DNA of 64,000 nucleotides. It comes from Streptomyces sp. I6 (GTDB lineage Bacteria; Actinomycetota; Actinomycetes; Streptomycetales; Streptomycetaceae). The position numbers and the translations under genes were made by a program. Positions 58,043 through 64,000 of the stretch are shown here, piece after piece; position 1 is the first letter of the stretch, and each line of letters begins with the position of its first letter. Where the stretch lies: NCBI GenBank assembly GCA_003725745.1, contig RHDP01000002.1:55032-119031 (forward strand), in the 5' to 3' direction. The notes beneath the pieces were generated by a model that worked only from the letters and a program-made list of their open reading frames with translations, was not told the origin of the DNA and did no database searches.

Positions 58043-60585
58043 ATGACGAAGTCCATGGACCCGCACCAGCGCGAGGCGGTGGACGCGGTCCTGCGCGCCC
58101 TTGAGGTACGCCCGAGCACGAAACTGCCCGAACACGGTCTGCGCACCCAGGTCATCATGGCCACAGGCTCGGGAAAGACCCTGGTCGCCACTCGCAGCGC
58201 CGAGGAACTCCGCGCCGGCCGGGTCCTGGTGCTCGTGCCGTCCCTCGACCTGCTCACCCAGACGGCCGCCGCATGGCGTGAAGGCGGCCGCCGAGGGCCG
58301 CAGATCGGGGTGTCCTCCCTGCGGGCGGCGGAGGCGGCCTTCCCAGCACCACGGACCCCGGCGAACTCGCCGAGTGGACCCGGCACCTGGACAAGGTGAC
58401 GGTGCTCGCGACCTACGCCTCGCTCGGGCTCGGCACGCTGGAGCGCGCGCACGCCGCCGGAATGCCCGCCTGGGACCTGATCGTGGTCGATGAGGCACAC
58501 CGGACCTCCGGCCGGATCGGCAAGCCCTGGGCCGTCGTCCACGACAACCGGAGGATCCCCGCCGCGCGCCGCCTCTACATGACAGCCACCCCGCGTCTGT
58601 GGCAGCTCGAAGAGGACCGGGGCACGCCGGGCGGGCTGGTCGCCAGTATGGAGGACGACCCCGACGGTCCGTTCGGTAGCCGCTGCTTCACCCTGACACT
58701 CTCGGAGGCGATCGAGCGGGGAGTCTGCGCCCCCTACCAGGTCGTGTGCGTCGACGTGTCCGACCCCGGCTTCCAAGTGGCAGTACTCCTCAGCGCCGAC
58801 GGCCGCTCGGCACAGGTACGCGGTGCCCGCATGATGGCCCTGCAGACCGCCCTGATGAAGGCCACCGCCCAGCAGCGTCTCCGCCGCACCCTGGTCTTCC
58901 ACCACCAGGTGAAGGAGGCAGAGGCGTTCGCCACGGGGCTGCCGGACGTCGCGCGACGGCTCCGTCGTACCGACTCCGGCCGTTACCCGGCCACGATCCG
59001 GGCCGGCTGGCTGTGCGGCGACCACGCGCCGCTCCACCGCCGCCGCCTGCTGGGAGAGTTCGCCGACGGCACCACCGCCGAAGGCACTCCCGTCGACGTG
59101 TCCTTCCTCAGTTCGGTGAAAGTCCTCGGGGAAGGCGTCGACACCCGAAACTGCGACAGCGTGTACTTCTGCGACGTCCGCGGCTCCATGCCCGACCTGG
59201 TCCAGGCCGTCGGGCGCGCGCTGCGGATGCGACCCGGTGAGGGCAAGGTCGCCACGCTCATCGTTCCCGTGCTCCTCGGCCCGGGCGAGACCCCCGAGAA
59301 CATGCTCACCTCGAAGGCGTACGGCGGACTGGCCAAACTCCTGGAAGCGCTCAGGGCGCACGATACCCGTGTGGTCGAACAGCTCGCCCAGCCACAGGCT
59401 CCCAGCCCCTCCAGACCCCTCCCGCAGGGGCCCGCGGGGCCGTCAGCCGGCGAGGGGGAGACGGTGGCGGCCGAGGTCTCCGCTCCGGCTCGGGAACTGC
59501 TGAGGTTCTCCACCCCGCGCGATCCCGCCCTGCTGGCAGCCTTCGTCAGACTCCGTGTCATCGACCCTGAGGACGCCTACTGGAAGCGCGGCATCGAGGC
59601 CGCCGTCCGCTACCTCCGCCAGCACCGGCACCTGCGGGTGCCCTTCACCCACCGCATGCCCGAGAGCGGCGCCGAAGCACCCCCGCCTGAAGGCGGAACC
59701 GAGGAGCAGGAAGTGTCGCCCGGCACACCGGCCGGGTTCCCACTGGGGCAGTGGATCGCCGACACCCGCCGCGCCCATGCGGCCGGCCGGCTCACCGACG
59801 GGCGCGTGGGCCAACTGGACGAGCTCGGCATGGTCTGGTCGCACGTCGACATCGCCTGGGAGCAAGGCCTCACCGCAGCCCGAGGATGGGCCGCCGAACA
59901 CGGCCACCACCTGCTGGCCCCGGCCGACGCCACCCACCACGGCTACAGGGTGGGCATCTTCCTGAAGAACGCCCGGGCCGCCGCCCGCCGGGCGGACCGG
60001 ATCGAGCAGTGCCGTGCCGAGGGCCTGCCCGTCGAGTCCGAACACGGCGCACTCTCCCAGGAGCGCCGGGACGCACTGGAGGAGATCGACCCCTCCTGGT
60101 GCCCGGCCTGGGCCATCGACTGGCAGCGCGCCTTCCACCTTGCCCGTCGGCACCTCGAAGAGGGCGGCACCCTTCCCACCGAGCCGGGCATTGTCACCCG
60201 CCACGGCGAGGATCTCGGACGGTGGGTACGCTCACAGCGCCAACGCTGGGACGGGCTCAGCAGCGGTCAGCAGTGGATGCTGAGGACGGTCCTCGGCATC
60301 GAGCCCGCAGAGGCCGCCGGTGAACAGCCGAAGACGCGCACCACGCACGCGGACAGGTGGACCCTCAACCTCGCCGCCGCCACCCAGTACTACGAGCGCG
60401 AGGGGCACCTCCAGGTCCCCCGCAAGCACGTCGAGACCCTTACCCTCTCCGCGGGTGACGGCAGTGCCCAGGAGCAGCGCCCGGTCAAACTCGGAACCTG
60501 GATCAGCAACCAGCGTTCGCGCGCCGACGCGCTGTCCCCTCGGCGAGTGAAGCAGCTGACCGCACTCGGCATGCGCTGGTCGTAG
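58043..60585 (+). CDS. DEAD/DEAH-box helicase with C-terminal helicase-associated (HA) repeats; one frameshift
   Basis: The corrected product is about 847 aa. The helicase core has VIMATGSGKTLVAT (motif I), LIVVDEAHRTSG (II), RLYMTATP (III), and VLGEGVDTRNCDSVYF plus QAVGRALRMRPG (V and VI). The C-terminal 350 residues contain about four HA-type repeats, e.g. FPLGQWIADTRRAHAAGRLT and LGTWISNQRSRADALSPRRV, each ending in a leucine-rich Trp-Ser/Thr unit. The frame breaks in a C-run at 58342-58344 (one base). The start is ATG 58043 or an upstream in-frame ATG at 58013. Such helicases are frequent near telomeres of Streptomyces linear replicons; similarity to TtrA is possible but not certain. Confidence 0.8.
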
Positions 60586-60676
60586 TCCACTGCACGGCAC
60601 GGCGCACCGAACGCCGACCGCGTCCTCACCTCGGTGGCGAGCCTCCCCAGCTGGAACTCCTCTTCGCCCCGCCCCA

Positions 60677-61077
60677 TCACTGGGGAGCGTTATACCCAGT
60701 TCCCGCATCGCCGTCGACGGCGGCCCGCCTTCGGAGCGCTCGGTCTTGTAGCCCTTGGTACGCGCGGCAATGGTTCGGGGGTCGACGGCCTCTGCGGGTG
60801 CCCCCATGGCGTAAAGCCCCTCAGGAGCGGCGTCCCGGTCGTGGGGGAGAAGCCAGAACACCCGCCGCCGGAACGTCCCGGAGGATCGTGAGGCTTTGGC
60901 CATCGGCCCGAGAAGCGCGTATCCGACCATGCGTCCGTCGCGATGGTACGGAGGCTTGCCGGTGCGCGTAGGGAGCCGATCAAGGCTTTGCCTGACGTAG
61001 TCGAGCCGGGTGACGTCCTCGAGCCAGATGATCTCGGATTCGTCTCGAATCTCGTCCTCGGTGATCAGGGAGCTCAT
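60677..61077 (-). CDS. Small protein downstream of the primase gene, function unknown (inferred frameshift at the end)
   Basis: ATG 61077 overlaps the primase stop by ATGA. The reading frame has good Streptomyces codon use for about 130 residues (MSSLITEDEIRDESEIIWLE to STAMRELGITLP). It then runs on antisense over the helicase gene without a stop. One extra base in the run at 60682-60685 would give a natural end at TGA 60677-60679 (...GITLPQ), a 133-aa protein. The middle contains RRRVFWLLPHDRDAAPEGLY. No family is recognised. It is probably part of the replication operon. Confidence 0.5.
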
Positions 61078-62592
61078 ACGCTGGCTTGCCTCTCCTCGTC
61101 AGTGAGCACTCCGATGCCGGGGTAGTACTTGCGCTGGTTCGACAGGATCATTTCCTTCGGAGAGGCGAGCCCGACCAGTTCCCGTGCGCGCGCGGCGAAC
61201 GCGCGTGAGGACATGATGGGTGCTCCTTCGTTCTGACACCATGCCCGGTACGCGGCGTACAAGCCGGTCTGCTCCGCTCGCAGTTCGCCGCCGATGACAC
61301 AGCACTCCTCGAAGAATCGGCCCGTGTGGTCCTCGGTCTCCGCGTAAGCGGTTGTCGCGATACGCACACGTTCGGGGCCCGTCAGGTCCTTCTCCCTCCG
61401 ACGTAACGGCGGGCCCCATCGATGAGCCAGCCCAGAATGCCGGGTCCTTCCTCCGTCACGAGAATGTCCGCCAGGTTGTCGATCTTGCGGTCGTCGGAGA
61501 CCACTCGCTCGAACGGGATCAGCCGCATTCGGCGCCAGAAAGCAAAGCCTCCGGTGCCGACCTCTGGCCGGTGGTTGCCGAGCAGCCACAGCTTGTGGGT
61601 GGGCTGGAAACTGAAGAAGTCCTGTCTCATCCGGCGGGCCTTGATGCGGTCGCCGCCGGTCAGGAGTTTGACTCGTGCTTCGTCGAACTTGTCTCCGTGC
61701 TTGACTTCCGAGCAGACGATCACACGTCGGCCGTGAAGTTCGGCCAGGTCCGTCGGGTGACCTTCGTAGGGGCGGGCCATGAGGAAGCCGGGCGGGGCCG
61801 CGTCCGCGTAGTCTCCGAGCAGTTTCATCAGCACGTCGAGCAGCACGCTCTTGCCGTTCTTGCCGGCCCCGAAGAGGAAGGGCAGGACCTGTCCTCCGAC
61901 GTCGCCGGTGACCGAGTAGCCGAGAAGCAGCTGCAGGAAACCGATCATCTCCCTGCCCTCGGTGTCGCCCCCGAAGGTGTCGGTGAGGAATCGGTCCCAG
62001 CGGGGGTGGGCCCTGCTGGGGCCCACGGTGGTGGAGCGTGAATGGAAGTCCTTGTTCGGGTCCGGAGTCTTCACCAGCCCGGTCCGGAGGTCGACGATGC
62101 CCTCAGGTGTGCACAGAGCATACGGATCGGCGTCCAGCAGGGCCGCGTTGAGGACCATCCCCGGGGCCGCCTTGGCCTGGGTGAGCATCGCGTTCACGCC
62201 CGAGGTGGACAGCGCTCGCCGTCGGTGCTGGTGGAGGGCTTGCGCGGTGAACAACCCTCGCGGGTCGCTGCTGGCGATGTTCTCGGCAAGGTCACCAGCA
62301 GCCCATACGACCGTGTCGTCTTCATCGATCTGCCATCGGGTGGTGTCCCACCGGTACCACCCGATGCCCGGGACGTGCCGGTAGTCATTGGCGTACAGCT
62401 TCACGAACAGCTTCGCGTTGCCGCGGTCCGTCAGGGTGTCGGGCAGCAGACCGTACTGTGTCGCCCCTCCGGCGGCCATGGGGGCTCACCGCCCTGGGCC
62501 GGGACGGGAAGTGCACCCTGAATACGGATCTGGGCGGCAACGGCGGCGGCATCGAAGTCGAACAGGACATCGTCATTGCCGGTAGAGGTCAT
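61074..62592 (-). CDS. P4/D5-type plasmid primase-helicase (two frameshifts)
   Basis: The corrected product is about 506 aa. After an N-terminal segment the D5_N domain and a superfamily 3 helicase follow: LLGYSVTGDVGGQVLPFLFG with the Walker A GAGKNGKSVLLDVLMKLLGD, and HKLWLLGNHRPEVGTGGFAF ending in an arginine-rich sensor segment. The C-terminus DHTGRFFEECCVIGGELRAE fits the DUF5906-like end. Frames break at 62480-62484 (start region) and 61394-61396; each needs one base. The ATG overlaps the prim-pol stop (ATGA) and the next gene overlaps its stop, giving a tightly packed replication operon. Confidence 0.85.
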
Positions 62593-63737
62593 CGGCAGCT
62601 CCCTGGATGCAAGGGGCGCTTGAGGCCGGCGGCCATACCGCTACGGATGATCTGCTCTGCCCGACGCTCTTGACCAGGGCGGGCTGAATGTGCGGTCTCG
62701 ACCAGAGCCCGCTCGGCATCCTCCTGGACGAGACGGCCTGCTGCTACGAGCCCGCCGAGCGTGTAGGCCGCCCGGTTGAGGGCGTCCGTGAACCCAGCTC
62801 CCTCGGCGACCTGACCACACGCCTGAACAGGGGCCAAGACAGCGGCGAGTACGTGGCCCCCGTACCACGGCCGCCACCAGCCGCCAGTACCGCCTGCTGG
62901 GCTCGGGGCGGGACTGACCGGGAGCGGGGATGTGGGGCCCGGGGAGGTGCCCGTGCGCTCGAGCTCCTGGGCAAGCCAGCTGGGAAGCACTGCCGGCTGG
63001 CGGACTTCCCGACAGGCACGTACGTTCCCGCGCTGGTCGTCGTGCCGGGCGCCACGATGTAGCCACCGTGCGCCCGGACGTCGACCTGCCAAGCGAGGGC
63101 GCGGCTTCCGCTGGAGCGCTGGAGCACTGCCAGCGACGGTTGTCTCCTGCCCTGTACCAGACGTGAAGCCCACCGGAAGGGGTCCTGACACGCAGTGTGC
63201 CCTCGTCGTCCGCGGGGCTGGGAGCTCCCCGCAGGGCCGCCAGAACGGCGATGGTGTGGAATCCGTTGGCGAGACCGGTGAGGTCCACGTTCTCGGAGAT
63301 GGAATGCCGGGAAGAATGCGACTCCGATCCGGGGGCTCAGCCTGATGAGCGTCGATGTCGATGACGACCAGCCCTGCGGGGCCGCAGGCCACGCCGACTC
63401 CGAAAAGAGGGTTCGCCGTCCACCATCGGTTGATGCGTCGCTGGTCGAGAGTGGCCGCGTGGAAACCATGACACCAGCGGCCGGAGGGCAGGCACGCACA
63501 GCCCGCGGCGACATGGCCGGGACGCCTGCAGTCGTCACAGTTCGCAGCTGGCGTCTTGCGACCGTGAGCGAGGGGATGCACCGGCCAGCCTCGACGGGCG
63601 CACCACTGCGCCACGGTCAGTGCCGCACGAGCGATCGAGGCCTCTGAGACAGGCTTTCGTGAGTCGCTGAGTGAAAACCCCAGCTCAGCAGGCATTTGCT
63701 CCCCTATCAGCGACCGAAGCGACTCAACGACGGACAC
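62589..63737 (-). CDS. Bifunctional DNA primase/polymerase (prim-pol), about three frameshifts
   Basis: The corrected product is about 383 aa. The prim-pol N-domain is recognised by ALTVAQWCARRGWPVHPLAH, CDDCRRPGHVAAGCACLPSG, WWTANPLFGVGVACGPAGL and the catalytic acidic strand VVIDIDAH, then by the typical ALAWQVDVRAHGGYIVAPGT. The C-terminal helical part is FTDALNRAAYTLGGLVAAGR. Frames shift near 63299, 63155 and 63011, each by one missing base. The start is GTG 63737 or ATG 63695 (GGGGAG upstream). Prim-pol plus D5 helicase is a common plasmid replication pair. Confidence 0.78.
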   Translation of the reverse strand: MSVVESLRSLIGEQMPAELGFSLSDSRKPVSEASIARAALTVAQWCARRGWPVHPLAHGRKTPAANCDDCRRPGHVAAGCACLPSGRWCHGFHAATLDQRRINRWWTANPLFGVGVACGPAGLVVIDIDAHQAEPPDRSRILPGIPSPRTWTSPVSPTDSTPSPFWRPCGELPAPRTTRAHCVSGPLPVGFTSGTGQETTVAGSAPALQRKPRPRLAGRRPGARWLHRGARHDDQRGNVRACREVRQPAVLPSWLAQELERTGTSPGPTSPLPVSPAPSPAGGTGGWWRPWYGGHVLAAVLAPVQACGQVAEGAGFTDALNRAAYTLGGLVAAGRLVQEDAERALVETAHSARPGQERRAEQIIRSGMAAGLKRPLHPGSCR

Positions 63738-63938
63738 ACCTTAGCGAACAGGTGCTCCAGAGAGGTGCAGCGCGGGGAGACAACCCCCGATCGTGTCGAT
63801 GGTTGACCGGATCGAGCATGTCTCAGCGACCCAAGACTTCGGGCAGCGACTCGGTGGGAACAGTCGCTGCGCCCCATCGCAGGCAGAACTCACAGGTCGC
63901 ATAGGCTGTGACGCAGCAAACAGCGACTGAAGCGACTC
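63661..63938. repeat. Iteron-like AGCGACTC repeats upstream of the replication operon
   Basis: AGCGACTC or its complement occurs at 63661-63668, 63718-63725, 63845-63852 and 63931-63938. A longer unit, CAGCGACYGAAGCGACTCAA, occurs at 63708-63727 and 63921-63940 with one mismatch, and CAGCGAC occurs twice more near 63824 and 63844. The stretch 63738-64000 has no gene and is AT-richer toward the right edge (TATATATGA near 63950). Confidence 0.6.
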
Positions 63939-64000
63939 AAGTCTTCTATATATGACGCACACGCGCGCACAGGAGTAGCTCATATATCCATCGCTTCAGT

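Overview
The window is about 72% G+C by eye, with codons ending in G/C, GTG/TTG starts, ATGA/GTGA gene overlaps, an AfsA-type signalling locus and a tap-tpg telomere operon. Together these point to Streptomyces or a close relative and to a linear replicon.

Left part (1-41.2 kb): most of an enediyne biosynthetic cluster. The minus-strand operon 41191->27812 holds the enediyne core: two UnbL/DUF1702 proteins, UnbV, UnbU, the iterative enediyne PKS (PksE), the hotdog thioesterase, a flavin reductase (SgcE6-like) and a P450. The remaining genes resemble the beta-tyrosine arm of C-1027/kedarcidin/maduropeptin clusters: an MIO tyrosine 2,3-aminomutase (SgcC4-like), an adenylation enzyme (SgcC1-like), a free carrier protein (SgcC2-like), a two-component phenol hydroxylase (SgcC-like), a free condensation enzyme (SgcC5-like), and a prephenate dehydrogenase that could supply tyrosine. 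Tailoring candidates are two acyl-CoA-dehydrogenase-fold flavin monooxygenases, an FAD oxidoreductase, a second P450, a PhyH dioxygenase, a GMC oxidoreductase with a small partner, an SgcJ-like protein, a DinB-fold protein, and an odd molybdopterin oxidoreductase plus a signal-less solute-binding protein. A StrR/ParB-like and an AraC regulator sit in the middle. The cluster continues beyond the left edge: a condensation gene is cut there, and no apoprotein, halogenase or sugar genes are seen.

Middle (41.2-47.4 kb): regulatory island. It holds an HxlR regulator, an IS701-like transposase, two gamma-butyrolactone-receptor-like TetR proteins, an SDR, a HAD-fold protein with an altered nucleophile position, and AfsA (butyrolactone synthase). 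It looks like a quorum-type switch for the enediyne genes.

Right part (47.4-64 kb): replicon backbone. It contains a repeat-rich gene-free stretch, a plasmid-type HTH/zinc protein, parA-parB with five copies of the inverted repeat ATTACGNCGTAAT (candidate centromere), tap-tpg for telomere end-patching, a helicase with HA repeats, a P4-type primase/helicase, a prim-pol, and iteron-like repeats at the right edge. An unrelated TetR/NAD(P)-binding pair with two clear operators sits in between. The most economical reading is a giant linear plasmid, or less likely a chromosome arm, that carries an enediyne cluster.

Sequence quality: at least 22 conserved reading frames break at points where one inserted base, mostly a G or C in a G/C run, restores the family sequence. 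I treat these as probable base-calling deletions rather than true pseudogenes and give frame-corrected spans and lengths.
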